A DNA stretch of 18,996 nt from NCBI GenBank assembly GCA_003449495.1, contig DMHJ01000220.1, positions 1 to 18,996 on the forward strand. Reading direction: 5' to 3'. The translations under genes and the position numbers were made by a program. This stretch comes from Clostridiales bacterium UBA8153 (GTDB taxonomy: Bacteria; Bacillota; Sulfobacillia; UBA8153). Below are positions 8,984-16,871 of the stretch, one piece after another; the first letter of the stretch is position 1, and each line of letters begins with the position of its first letter. A model generated the notes under the pieces. The model was not told the origin of the DNA and did no database searches. It worked only from the letters and a program-made list of their open reading frames with translations.

Positions 8984-9798
8984 GAGCTTTGGCGGTGCTC
9001 CTTCAGTATGACGGGACGCATTTTGCCGGCTGGCAGTACCAGCTAGGCCAGCGTACCGTCCAGGGTGAAGTGGAGCATGCCCTGGAGAGCATCACCGGGG
9101 AAGCTGTGAAGGTACAGGCGGCCGGTAGGACCGATGCCGGAGTTCACGCTGCGGGACAGGTGATCTCCTTTCGTACCGGTGGCACGGTGCCGGTGGAGCG
9201 CGTGCCCGTCGCCCTCAACACCCACTTGCCCGGCGACTTGCGCGCGCTGGCAGCCCAAGCTACCGGCCCGGACTTCCACGCCACCAGGAGTGCCCTGGGA
9301 AAGACCTACACGTATGCCTGGTGGACATCTCCTACTTGCGGGCCCTTTCTCAGCCGGTACGTCCACCACCTGCCGGCGGAGCTGGACCTTCCGGCCATGC
9401 AGGCGGCAGGTCGCCAGCTGGAAGGGAACCACAACTTTAAGGCCTTCTCCTCGGTGGGCAGCAGCGCCCGCACTTTCCGGCGGACGGTAAGGGCCGTGGC
9501 GGTGGAGAGGTCCGGGTGCCTGACGGCCTTCACCATCACCGCCGATGGTTTCCTGTATCATATGGTCAGGATCATCGCGGGTACCCTGATAGAAGTGGGG
9601 ATGGGCAGGCGGCCGGTCGACGGGTGCTTTGCGCCTGCGTTACATAGCGGCCAGAGACGGTTGCTGGGTCCCACCGCTCCGGCCCACGGCCTCTGGCTGG
9701 TGCAAGTGGAGTACCCGCCACCCGTGGGCATTCTGCAGGATCCGTACTCCAGCTTGGGAGGCCTGAGCGCCTTGACAGGCCGCCTGGCGCTGTATTAG
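8980..9798 (+). CDS. truA: tRNA pseudouridine(38-40) synthase TruA
   Basis: Converts uridines 38, 39 and 40 of the tRNA anticodon arm to pseudouridine. The frame is open further upstream, but ATG 8980 is the start: it overlaps the ecfT stop (ATGA) and gives the conserved N-terminus [19 protein letters not shown]. The catalytic aspartate is Asp52 in [27 protein letters not shown] and [18 protein letters not shown] are further family blocks. The 272 residues include about 25 residues beyond the usual end at LWLVQVEY; this tail has no recognisable domain. Its last codons contain the promoter of the next operon. Confidence 0.95.
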   Translation: MRALAVLLQYDGTHFAGWQYQLGQRTVQGEVEHALESITGEAVKVQAAGRTDAGVHAAGQVISFRTGGTVPVERVPVALNTHLPGDLRALAAQATGPDFHATRSALGKTYTYAWWTSPTCGPFLSRYVHHLPAELDLPAMQAAGRQLEGNHNFKAFSSVGSSARTFRRTVRAVAVERSGCLTAFTITADGFLYHMVRIIAGTLIEVGMGRRPVDGCFAPALHSGQRRLLGPTAPAHGLWLVQVEYPPPVGILQDPYSSLGGLSALTGRLALY

Positions 9799-9801
9799 AA
9801 T
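9772..9801 (+). promoter_or_regulatory. Sigma-A type promoter for rplM-rpsI
   Basis: TTGACA at 9772-9777 is a perfect -35 box. TAGAAT at 9796-9801 matches five of six -10 bases, with an 18-base spacer; an alternative -10, TATTAG at 9793-9798, has a 15-base spacer. The box lies in the final codons of truA, 50-80 bases before rplM, so L13 and S9 probably have their own transcription start near 9806-9809. Confidence 0.7.
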
Positions 9802-9802
9802 T

Positions 9803-9833
9803 AAGCCTGTTCCGCTGCTGGCAGCTAGGCATT
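9803..9833 (+). promoter_or_regulatory. Leader hairpin upstream of rplM (possible L13-leader type element)
   Basis: GCCT (9805-9808) pairs with AGGC (9827-9830), and inside it GCTG (9814-9817) pairs with CAGC (9822-9825) around CTGG, leaving an asymmetric internal loop. Firmicutes are known to carry a small autoregulatory leader before rplM, and this is the right place for one. The predicted transcription start falls at the edge of the outer stem, so identity is uncertain. Confidence 0.35.
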
Positions 9834-9851
9834 GACGGGAGGAACTCTTAC

Positions 9852-10301
9852 TTGAGGACAACGTATATGGCGAAGGCTGGAGATATAACTCGCAAGTGGT
9901 ACGTCATCGATGCCGCAGGCAGACCCCTGGGCCGGCTGGCTACGCTCGCGGCCACACTGCTACGGGGTAAACATAAACCCACCTACACGCCGCATCTGGA
10001 CACAGGAGACCACGTCATCATCATCAACGCCGGCCAGGTCGTGCTTACGGGCAAGAAGGCCGTGCAGAAAATGTGGTATCGTCACTCCATGTACCCCGGT
10101 GGGCTCAAGGCCACTCCCTACGGTCAGCTCCTCAAGGAGCGTCCGGAGAAAGCCATAGAGCTGGCGGTCAAGGGCATGCTGCCCCACAACCGGCTGGGGC
10201 GGGACATGGTGAAAAAGCTTAAGGTCTACGCCGGCAGTGCCCACCCCCACGAGGCCCAGCGGCCGGAAGCGTTTCACGGGTTTGACAGAGAGGAGATATA
10301 G
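9852..10301 (+). CDS. rplM: 50S ribosomal protein L13
   Basis: L13 is an early-assembling protein of the large subunit that binds 23S rRNA. I choose TTG 9852 over ATG 9867: GGGAGGA (9838-9843) lies about eight bases before the TTG, and clostridial L13 proteins usually begin with a short leader before YMAK, as here (MRTTYMAK). It gives 149 residues. Core motifs are [49 protein letters not shown] and [12 protein letters not shown]. The stop overlaps the run-up to rpsI, whose GTG begins two bases later. Confidence 0.96.
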   Translation: MRTTYMAKAGDITRKWYVIDAAGRPLGRLATLAATLLRGKHKPTYTPHLDTGDHVIIINAGQVVLTGKKAVQKMWYRHSMYPGGLKATPYGQLLKERPEKAIELAVKGMLPHNRLGRDMVKKLKVYAGSAHPHEAQRPEAFHGFDREEI

Positions 10302-10302
10302 T

Positions 10303-10698
10303 GTGGGACAGCTGTCCTTTTTCTACGGCACCGGTAGGCGCAAGGAAGCCGTGGCCAGGGTACGCCTGTATCCCGGCCGGGGGCGGGTCATTATCAACGG
10401 CCGCCCTTTGGACGAGTACTTTCCCCTGGAGACTCTCCGGACCTTGGTACAGAGCCCGCTCCGCAGCACCGAGACCATGGACAAATTGGACATCATCGCC
10501 AGCGTGAGTGGTGGAGGAGTAGGCGGTCAGGCCGGGGCCATCCGGCACGGCATTTCCCGCGCCTTAGTGCGGCTCGACCAAGGTAACCGCACGACGCTGA
10601 AAAAGGCCGGTTTCCTGACCCGGGACCCCCGCATGAAAGAGCGCCGCAAGTACGGCCTGAAGAAGGCCCGCAAGGCCCCGCAGTTCTCCAAGCGCTAG
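10303..10698 (+). CDS. rpsI: 30S ribosomal protein S9
   Basis: S9 sits in the 30S head with its C-terminal tail reaching the P-site tRNA. GTG 10303, six bases after AGGAGA, gives 131 residues; a longer frame from 10237 would overlap rplM by 65 bases without a binding site. Conserved parts are [38 protein letters not shown] and the tail [24 protein letters not shown] with the invariant final SKR. It is the last gene of the ribosomal run; a hairpin follows nine bases later. Confidence 0.97.
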   Translation: MGQLSFFYGTGRRKEAVARVRLYPGRGRVIINGRPLDEYFPLETLRTLVQSPLRSTETMDKLDIIASVSGGGVGGQAGAIRHGISRALVRLDQGNRTTLKKAGFLTRDPRMKERRKYGLKKARKAPQFSKR

Positions 10699-10706
10699 TG
10701 GATGCC

Positions 10707-10725
10707 GGCCCCCGGGTTGGGGGCC
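10707..10725. terminator. Hairpin between convergent rpsI and cheX, probable two-way terminator
   Basis: GGCCCCC (10707-10713), loop GGGTT, GGGGGCC (10719-10725): a perfect seven-base GC stem in the 65-base gap between convergent genes. The T-run after it is poor (TCTGCATGGTT), so termination may be partial or factor-assisted. Confidence 0.6.
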
Positions 10726-10763
10726 TCTGCATGGTTGCGGTTCAATCGTAGCTGCCGGGGCCG

Positions 10764-11240
10764 CTAAGCCGGTACGGTGCCATTGCGTAGCGCCACGTTG
10801 ATCTCCAAAGTGCCATGATCGGTTTCCACCGGGATCACCAGGTGCTGGATGTTGATGGTGGAGATCATCACTCCCCGCCCGGACACGAGAGTGGGAGGCG
10901 TCAGCTGGCACAGGTGCCCCTCAGCCTCCAAGCCGCTGGCGGCGCACCCGGTGATCATGTTCCCTAACTCGGCCACGGCGGACTCGGCCATACTGTCGAA
11001 AATGGGGACCTGGGTGTCGCTCATGATGGCTGCCAGGGCTTTGGCCGTCCGTTCCGACATCCCGTAGAGGACGATGCCCTGGAGGTCCCCGGCCACCCCC
11101 ACGATGACGGTGACGTCGTTGGAAGTGGCCTTGGAAGTTGTCATCCGCAACTGGCCGCGACGCATGGTCAGCCGGCATTCGGCCTGCAACACTTCGGTAG
11201 CCGCCTTGACGAACGGGTTGACGAAAGAAGCCTTGAGCAT
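10764..11240 (-). CDS. cheX: CheX-type CheY-P phosphatase
   Basis: Member of the CheC/CheX/FliY family that dephosphorylates the response regulator CheY-P. The sequence shows one active-site motif, ESAVAELGNMITG, with the Glu and Asn three residues apart (Glu91, Asn94) and the GNMITG wording typical of CheX. The N-terminal INPF-like SFVNPFVKAATEVLQ and a strand-rich second half (VMISTINIQHLVIPVET) also fit. I place the start at the ATG at 11240: GGGGGG at 11248-11253 is seven bases upstream, whereas the ATG at 11246 leaves only one base. The length of 158 is normal. It is the last gene of the che operon. Confidence 0.86.
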   Translation of the reverse strand: MLKASFVNPFVKAATEVLQAECRLTMRRGQLRMTTSKATSNDVTVIVGVAGDLQGIVLYGMSERTAKALAAIMSDTQVPIFDSMAESAVAELGNMITGCAASGLEAEGHLCQLTPPTLVSGRGVMISTINIQHLVIPVETDHGTLEINVALRNGTVPA

Positions 11241-11266
11241 GGTCATACCCCCCAGTTCAATGCCGT

Positions 11267-12064
11267 CTAGACCGCCCGGTAGAAGAAAGGCCTATACTGG
11301 ACGAGCCCAAAGTCGGGCGAGTTGAGCAATGTCTCCGTGCCGCCTACAAACAGGAAGCCCTCCGGTTCCAGAGCCTTCCGGAATCCCCGGTAGATCTTGG
11401 CCCGGGCTTCTTCGGTGAAATAGATCATTACGTTTCTACAAGCGATCAGGTGATAACCGGCGGGGAAAGTGTGACGAAGCAAGTCGTGGTGGGCGAAGCG
11501 CACCATCCGCCGGATCTCGGGATGCACCCGGTGAAACTGGCCCTCGGCGAGAAAACACGTCTGCAGGTATTCCCGGGGCAGGCCTTTGAGCTCCGGTAAG
11601 GTGTAGAGGCCGGTCTCTGCCTTGGCCAAACCGGGCCCGTTGATGTCCGTTCCCCAGATGTGGTGCTCCACGGCCGGCCGGCCCTTATGCAGCAGCATGG
11701 CCAGGCTGTAAGCCTCGGCCCCATTGGAGCACCCGGCACTCCAGACGCGCAGGTTACCCGCGGGCAACTGGGGCAGCACGTGCTCGTCGAGTTCCACGAA
11801 GCGCTCATAGTTACGGAAGAATTCGGTCACGTTGATGGTCAAGAAGACTTTGAGGTCCTCCAGGCACCCGGGGTCGTCCAAAGCTCGCGCCAGGGCGGCC
11901 AGGTTGGGCAGGCGCCGCTTTTCCAGGAACGAGACCAGCCTCCGCTGCACTTGCGGGCTCTTATAGGCGGCCAGGTCCATGGCCCCCAGCTCGCGCAGGC
12001 GACGGCACAGGAACAGGTAGGAGCTATCGGGATCGCGCGGCAGCACCGCCGGTTTGGTACTCAC
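11267..12064 (-). CDS. cheR: Chemotaxis protein methyltransferase CheR
   Basis: Transfers methyl groups from S-adenosylmethionine to glutamates of chemoreceptors during adaptation. With GTG 12064 as start (265 residues; GGGAGGTGA about eight bases upstream) the landmarks are TEFFRN (80-85), the SAM-binding loop SAGCSNGAEAYSLAM (109-123), the adenosine-binding acid in WGTDIN (Asp140), and CRNVMIYF (209-216). An in-frame GTG at 12076 would add four residues but the binding site would overlap it. The start lies inside cheB, so the two overlap by 41 bases in different frames. The usual second Glu of the GxGEE loop is Ala (NGAEAY), as in several clostridial CheRs. Confidence 0.94.
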   Translation of the reverse strand: MSTKPAVLPRDPDSSYLFLCRRLRELGAMDLAAYKSPQVQRRLVSFLEKRRLPNLAALARALDDPGCLEDLKVFLTINVTEFFRNYERFVELDEHVLPQLPAGNLRVWSAGCSNGAEAYSLAMLLHKGRPAVEHHIWGTDINGPGLAKAETGLYTLPELKGLPREYLQTCFLAEGQFHRVHPEIRRMVRFAHHDLLRHTFPAGYHLIACRNVMIYFTEEARAKIYRGFRKALEPEGFLFVGGTETLLNSPDFGLVQYRPFFYRAV

Positions 12065-13088
12065 CGCCGAACTCACCTCCCATACGGCTGGCCGCTCGCC
12101 CGATCTGGCTGATAGGTAACACCAGGTTAGCCAAACCGGCGCGGGTCACGGCAGCAGGCATGCCGTAGACGGTGGAAGTGGCTTCATCCTGGGCGATGAC
12201 CCGGCCCCCGGCCTCGCGCACTTGCCGTGAGCCCGCCGTCCCATCGCAACCCATACCTGTCAGGATGACCGTGATCAGCCTGGCTCCGTAGTGGCGAACC
12301 GCCGATTCCAAGGTCACGTCCACAGAGGGTCGCACACCATGACGGCTGGGGCCGTCCACCACAGCGGATTCGCCACGCCTGGTCACCACCAAATGGGCGC
12401 CGCCTGCCGCCAGCAGCACCGTCCCCATCCGCAGCTGGTTGGAGGGGCCGGCTTCCCGTACCGGGAGGGGACAGCTGCCGTCAAGCCGGTCGGCCAGCGA
12501 AGCGGTAAAACCCGGCGGCATGTGCTGTATTACCAGCACCGCTGCGGGTAGCCCGGGGTCGAGACGGCCCAGCACCTCATCCAGGGCGGCCGGACCTCCC
12601 GTTGATGCGCCGATGACGATCAGACCGGAGGCCGGAGGACCGGTTGGGGCACGTTGCGGGCGGTCGCGAGGTACGGCCCGGCGGTACCCCGGTACACCGG
12701 CCTGCATGACTGCGTCCAGTTTGGCCAGAAGCTGGGTCTCCAGCTGGCTGCCCTGGTTGCCCGACTTGGTGACGAAGTCCAAGGCTCCCAGGCAGAGGGC
12801 TTGGATGGTCACCCGGGCGCCGCGGGTCGTCAGGCTCGAGACCATGAGCACTCGGGTAGGGCTGTGCTCCATAATGGCCGTCAGTGCCGCAAGACCGTCC
12901 ATCCCGGGCATCTGTACATCCAAGGTTATCAGGTCCGGCCTAAACTCGGCCGCCTTAGCCACCGCCTCTTGACCGTTGACGGCCGTGGCCACGACCTTGA
13001 ACCGGGGCGTGGATTCTATGATGCGACTGATGGCATGTCTGAACAGGGCGGAATCATCAACCACCAGTACGCGTAATCGCTCATCCAT
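12024..13088 (-). CDS. cheB: Chemotaxis response regulator protein-glutamate methylesterase CheB
   Basis: Removes methyl groups from receptor glutamates, or deamidates glutamines, when phosphorylated by CheA; it opposes CheR. The receiver domain (about 5-125) has Asp11-Asp12, phosphoacceptor Asp57 in LITLDVQMPGMDG and Lys108. After a short Pro/Arg linker (about 135-153) the methylesterase domain shows the catalytic triad Ser162 (GASTGGP), His189 (IQHMPPGF) and Asp282 (LTGMGCDG). At 354 residues it is full length. Its ATG lies in the last codons of cheY (eight-base overlap) and its 3' end overlaps cheR by 41 bases, indicating coupled translation. Confidence 0.96.
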   Translation of the reverse strand: MDERLRVLVVDDSALFRHAISRIIESTPRFKVVATAVNGQEAVAKAAEFRPDLITLDVQMPGMDGLAALTAIMEHSPTRVLMVSSLTTRGARVTIQALCLGALDFVTKSGNQGSQLETQLLAKLDAVMQAGVPGYRRAVPRDRPQRAPTGPPASGLIVIGASTGGPAALDEVLGRLDPGLPAAVLVIQHMPPGFTASLADRLDGSCPLPVREAGPSNQLRMGTVLLAAGGAHLVVTRRGESAVVDGPSRHGVRPSVDVTLESAVRHYGARLITVILTGMGCDGTAGSRQVREAGGRVIAQDEATSTVYGMPAAVTRAGLANLVLPISQIGRAASRMGGEFGGEYQTGGAAARSR

Positions 13089-13440
13089 GGTTAGCCAGCC
13101 TTTCGATGGCTGCCAAGAGGCGCTCGTTGTCGAATGGTTTGACGATGAAGTCCCGGGCCCCGGCCCTAATGGCTTCCAGGACCATGGCCCGCTGTCCCAG
13201 TGCCGTACACACTACCACCTTGACACCGGGATCCAGGCGCCTCAGCTCCCGAACGGCCGCGATGCCGTCCATGACGGGCATGGTAATGTCCATGAGCACG
13301 ATGTCCGGGCGGTACGACTGGAACTTGCTGACGGCCTCGGCGCCGTTTTCTGCTTCTTCAATGACGTACCCGTTGGCACTCAGGAGCCGTCCGATCTTGG
13401 CCCGCACAAAGGCCGCGTCATCCACAACCAGGACTCTCAA
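13081..13440 (-). CDS. cheY: Chemotaxis response regulator CheY
   Basis: Single receiver-domain protein of 119 residues that carries the phosphoryl signal from CheA to the motor or another output. Asp7-Asp8 bind magnesium, Asp51 (VLMDITMPVMDG) is the phosphoacceptor, Thr79 and Lys101 (FIVKPF) complete the switch. No output domain is attached. The start is TTG 13440, fixed by GGGGAGG seven bases upstream and by the canonical RVLVVDDA beginning. It overlaps cheB by eight bases. Many single receivers are not CheY, but the operon setting with cheA, cheC and cheX supports this name. Confidence 0.93.
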   Translation of the reverse strand: MRVLVVDDAAFVRAKIGRLLSANGYVIEEAENGAEAVSKFQSYRPDIVLMDITMPVMDGIAAVRELRRLDPGVKVVVCTALGQRAMVLEAIRAGARDFIVKPFDNERLLAAIERLANHG

Positions 13441-13459
13441 GGCGTTGCCTCCCCTCGGC

Positions 13460-13939
13460 TCACAGGACTTCCGGCGCCTGTCCGGCCCTTCCCACCGTCA
13501 CCTGGCCGGTTGCCACTTCCAGGCACACGGTGCGGCCCCGGGCCCCGCCTACATCCTCACGTAGCTCTTGCATGACACCGTGAGCCTTAAGCATGGATCT
13601 TGCCGACGCGATATTCTGTTCCCCCATGCTCAAGCCGTTGTACCGGATGTCCAGCAACTGGGCCCCGCCGACCAGGTAGACCCGGCACCGGGGTAGAAAG
13701 GCTCCCCGCATCACCATCCCCTCGATTAGCCGGCGGATGGCCTGCCCGGCGTACCGCCCAGGCGCAGGCGCCTCGGGAGGAGCCGCTCCTGGCAGAACCA
13801 CATGAGCTACTCCGCCCAGGCCCAAGCCGCGGTCATGGAGTATGGCGACCACGCACGAGCCCAGGGCATAACAGGCCAAGCTCCCCTGGCGCGAGAAACC
13901 AATCTCGCCCATCTTCACCGGGATGACTTCCGGCCTCAT
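13460..13939 (-). CDS. cheD: Chemoreceptor glutamine deamidase CheD
   Basis: Deamidates specific glutamines of chemoreceptors and, in the Bacillus/Thermotoga scheme, binds CheC and boosts its CheY-P phosphatase activity. The catalytic Cys29 (ALGSCVVAI) and His46 (GVAHVVLP) are present, as are LVGGAQ and the MGEQNI motif. Six residues before the catalytic Cys, where Thr is usual, this protein has Cys23 (counted, not aligned by program). The length of 159 is normal. The ATG overlaps the cheC stop by four bases, and this cheC-cheD pairing matches their physical interaction. Confidence 0.94.
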   Translation of the reverse strand: MRPEVIPVKMGEIGFSRQGSLACYALGSCVVAILHDRGLGLGGVAHVVLPGAAPPEAPAPGRYAGQAIRRLIEGMVMRGAFLPRCRVYLVGGAQLLDIRYNGLSMGEQNIASARSMLKAHGVMQELREDVGGARGRTVCLEVATGQVTVGRAGQAPEVL

Positions 13940-14499
13940 GATGGCGGCCGTCCGTCCGGTGCCGGGCTCACCGGACCCTCAGGTAACAGCAGGAAGTAGA
14001 CGGGACCGCTCTCAGCGCCCACGTCCATGACGGCCTGCACGACCGTCACCTCGGGTTGGGTGGCCAAAGCCGCGGCTACGCACTGGAGCACCGCTCCGCC
14101 CATGTCCTGCACCATCAGCGGCGGACTGGGGATCAAGGAAAGGCCTTGGGCATCGGACACCGAGTTTAGTACGGCCGACCCGGCCACGTTGCACAACTCG
14201 GATAGGGCAGACTCGCGCAGGGCCGGTGGCTGTCCGGGGCCCACCATCTCGTCGGCCAAGCGTTCGGCAGTGGCCGGCTCAATGAGAAAGCAGGCGTGCC
14301 CCGGCCGATCCCCACTGAGCCGGGCGTACACGGCCACCCTAATCCGGGTCGACTCTCCGGCCACTCCGGGTACCTTCTCCAGCTCAAGCACATGCACGCA
14401 AAGGGAGGTGGTGCGAAAGGTGATGCCGGTCATGGCTGCGAGCACCCGGTCGGCTTCGGCCAAGCCCGCCTCCAATTCTGCCATGCCCCAACCGCTCAA
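13936..14499 (-). CDS. cheC: CheC-type CheY-P phosphatase with one active site
   Basis: CheC-family protein, 187 residues, that removes phosphate from CheY-P and partners CheD. The C-terminal active-site motif is clear: ESALSELCNVAGSAVLNSV with Glu101 and Asn104, followed by LSLIPSPPLMVQDMGG. Classical CheC has a second, N-terminal copy (E-I-G-N-I-G); here the matching helix reads AELEAGLAEADRV, with no Asn at that place, so only one site should work. The fold between (VAVYARLSGDRPGHACFLIEP) is typical CheC. The start is TTG 14499 with GGAGG seven bases upstream, overlapping the cheA stop; an ATG at 14484 is a weaker option. The tail after LLLPEGP is short and Pro-rich. Confidence 0.85.
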   Translation of the reverse strand: MSGWGMAELEAGLAEADRVLAAMTGITFRTTSLCVHVLELEKVPGVAGESTRIRVAVYARLSGDRPGHACFLIEPATAERLADEMVGPGQPPALRESALSELCNVAGSAVLNSVSDAQGLSLIPSPPLMVQDMGGAVLQCVAAALATQPEVTVVQAVMDVGAESGPVYFLLLPEGPVSPAPDGRPPS

Positions 14500-16385
14500 T
14501 GTACCACCTCCAATAAGCTGGAAGGATCTACGATCAGGGCCAATTTCCCGTCGCCCAGCACCGCCGCTCCCGTAATGCCCGGTACCTGTCCGATGTACGA
14601 GCCCAGTTCCTTGATGACGATCTCTTGCTCCCCCATGATACCGCTGATAGCTAGGGCCACGACGCCGGAATGGGTGCGGGTGAGGACGGCGTAGGGGGAA
14701 GCCGTTACCGCCCCGGGCCCGTCAAGCAGATTTCCGATCTGCACCAAGGGATAGGTGCGCTCACGCACGGCCAGCATGGGGCGACCGGTAACCGTGTATA
14801 CCTCCCGGGCTTCGAGGGAGACGGCTTCCAACACTGACGAGATGGGAAGGGCATAGGTTTGGCGGCCCGATGAGATCAAAAGCGCGCGGATGATGGCCAA
14901 GGTCAAGGGAAGGTACAGGTGGAAGCGGGTACCCGCGCCCAAGTCGGTCTCCAGCTCGATCCGGCCGCTGATCCGCCTCAAGTTGGTCTTGACCACGTCC
15001 AAACCCACTCCGCGGCCAGAGACCTCTGAGACCTCGGTGGCGGTGGAAAAGCCCGGGGAGAAGATGAGATCCAGGGCCTGGCGCGGTGTAAGGCGCGCCG
15101 CCGCTTCTGCCGTGAGTAACCCTCGCTTTACTGCCGACTGACGCAGGCGCTCCGGGTCGATGCCCCGGCCGTCGTCTCCTACCGTGATGACGGCCTGGCC
15201 CTGGACGTAGCCTGCCGACAGCTCCACCCGGCCGGCCCGGGGCTTGCCGGCGAGGAGCCGCTCTTGGGGACTCTCCAGCCCGTGGTCGATGGCGTTGCGC
15301 AGAAGATGCACCAGCGGATCGTCGATGAGTTCCATAACTGACCGGTCCAGCTCGGTCTGCTCACCGGTGATGGCCAAGTCGGCCTCTTTGCCGGCGGCCC
15401 GGCTCAAATCCCTGACCAGCCTCGGGAATTTGCGGAAAATTTGGCGTAGCGGCACCAGACGGCCCCGCATCACTCCCTCTTGCAGTTGGGAGGTGAGCCT
15501 ACCCATGTGGTTGGCGATCTCCCGGATCTGCCCGGCCTTGTGCGTGGCCGACTCCGGGGTCAGATCGGTCAGCGCGGCCGATAGTCGGCTACGGTCCACT
15601 ACCAGCTCGCCGGCCAGAGCCAAGAGCTCATCCAGGAGCGCCACCGATATCCTGACGGTGCCCGGGGAAGAGGCCGCGCCGTCTGCGGGCAGCGTGTCGC
15701 TGGCGGTCTTGGCGGCCTCGAGCCGGAAGGATACCAAGTCGGGCACCTGTTTGAGAAGGTGACCGAGCTCCTGCCCATCGGGCTCTTCGGCCAAGAACAC
15801 CTGGAGGGTCGGGCCGCACCGGTCCTGGGCCAGTTCTTCCTCCGCCGGCCGGGAACCGGACACTGGGAAGTGTTCCCGCAGCAGCGTAAGGGCCTGGAAG
15901 GCACGCACCGAGAGTAGCGGCGTGTCCGGGGGGAAGTGGATCTCCACCACATAGGCGTGTTCTTCCGTCCGGCCGCCGGCCAGCTCCGGAAGGGAGTCCG
16001 GACGCCCCCCCGGTGAGCACAGCTCGTGCAGGCGCTGGGTAAGCTGGGGGTTGTCTTGGGGCCACTCTCCCCGGTTCAGGAGGTCCCGGCTTTGGGACAG
16101 CCAGTCGAGACAGGCGAACAGCACTTCCAGCACTTCTGGAGGCAGCTCCGTCTGCTCGGTCCTGATCGTGTCCAGAAGGTCCTCCATAAGGTGAGTGCCG
16201 TCTGCCAAGCTGGCCATACCAAGCATGCCGGCGCCGCCCTTGATGGTGTGGGCCGCCCGGAACACTTCGTCGAGCCAGTGCTGGTGGTACCCCAGCTTCT
16301 CCAGCTGGATCAGCCCGTTTTCCATGACCACCAGCAGGTCCTCTACATCAGCCAGGAACAGCTGGATGTCTTCTTGGCTTGACAA
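14496..16385 (-). CDS. cheA: Chemotaxis histidine kinase CheA
   Basis: Receptor-coupled kinase that autophosphorylates and passes the phosphate to CheY and CheB. Domains over 629 residues: P1 phosphotransfer with His46 in FRAAHTIKGGAG; P2 regulator-docking (about 143-222); P3 dimerisation (about 245-305); P4 ATP-binding with N box HLLRNAIDHGLE (360-371), DDGRGID (404-410), FSPGFST (442-448) and GRGVGLDVV (457-465); and a CheW-like P5 (about 497-629). All key residues are present. Start TTG 16385 has AAGGTGG seven bases upstream. It follows cheW after 18 bases and overlaps cheC by four. Confidence 0.97.
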   Translation of the reverse strand: MSSQEDIQLFLADVEDLLVVMENGLIQLEKLGYHQHWLDEVFRAAHTIKGGAGMLGMASLADGTHLMEDLLDTIRTEQTELPPEVLEVLFACLDWLSQSRDLLNRGEWPQDNPQLTQRLHELCSPGGRPDSLPELAGGRTEEHAYVVEIHFPPDTPLLSVRAFQALTLLREHFPVSGSRPAEEELAQDRCGPTLQVFLAEEPDGQELGHLLKQVPDLVSFRLEAAKTASDTLPADGAASSPGTVRISVALLDELLALAGELVVDRSRLSAALTDLTPESATHKAGQIREIANHMGRLTSQLQEGVMRGRLVPLRQIFRKFPRLVRDLSRAAGKEADLAITGEQTELDRSVMELIDDPLVHLLRNAIDHGLESPQERLLAGKPRAGRVELSAGYVQGQAVITVGDDGRGIDPERLRQSAVKRGLLTAEAAARLTPRQALDLIFSPGFSTATEVSEVSGRGVGLDVVKTNLRRISGRIELETDLGAGTRFHLYLPLTLAIIRALLISSGRQTYALPISSVLEAVSLEAREVYTVTGRPMLAVRERTYPLVQIGNLLDGPGAVTASPYAVLTRTHSGVVALAISGIMGEQEIVIKELGSYIGQVPGITGAAVLGDGKLALIVDPSSLLEVVH

Positions 16386-16403
16386 GACTGCGCCACCTTC
16401 TCC

Positions 16404-16871
16404 TCAGTCTACCGCTGCCAGTTCACCGTTGCCGCCGTTGGCGAGCACCCGGTCCAGGTTAAGCAAGATGACCAGCCTTCTGTCCAGCTTGGCCACGCCT
16501 TCCAGGTACTCCATGTCCGTTCCCGTGATGACCGGTGAGGGTGGCTCTACCGTATCTAGCGGCACGCGCAGGACCTCGGATACGGCGTCTACCACCAGTC
16601 CAATGCCCACGGCCTCGTGTTCCACCACTACAATGCGTTCCTGGCCGGAACCTTGCCGCTCGGCGGCCAGACCCAGCCGCTGCCTAAGATCCACTACCGG
16701 TATGACCTTGCCGCGCAGGTTGATGATACCTTCCACAAACGCAGGCGTGCGCGGGACCCGGGTAATCTTCTGCATGACGATGATCTCTCTGACCTGTCCT
16801 ATATCGACTCCGTAGGACTCGCCGGCCAACTCAAACACTACCAGCTGCAGTTCACCACCGGACACCGGCAT
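16404..16871 (-). CDS. cheW: Chemotaxis coupling protein CheW
   Basis: Links CheA to chemoreceptors in the signalling array. The single CheW domain shows LQLVVFELAGESYGVDIGQVREII, TPAFVEGIINLRGKVIPVVDLRQRLGL and, near the end, LVILLNLDRVL. The frame is open to 17033, but the extra 54 residues have no resemblance to CheW and would fill the intergenic space. ATG 16871 (MPVSGGELQ) gives a normal 155 residues and has AAGGAG just upstream, though only three bases away; ATG 16910 is the next choice. It is the first gene of the che operon, so a promoter should lie in 16872-17050. Confidence 0.93.
   Translation of the reverse strand: MPVSGGELQLVVFELAGESYGVDIGQVREIIVMQKITRVPRTPAFVEGIINLRGKVIPVVDLRQRLGLAAERQGSGQERIVVVEHEAVGIGLVVDAVSEVLRVPLDTVEPPSPVITGTDMEYLEGVAKLDRRLVILLNLDRVLANGGNGELAAVD

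Noticed and set aside
10237..10302. Longer N-terminus for S9
   Set aside because: It would overlap rplM, has no binding site, and S9 families begin just before [10 protein letters not shown].
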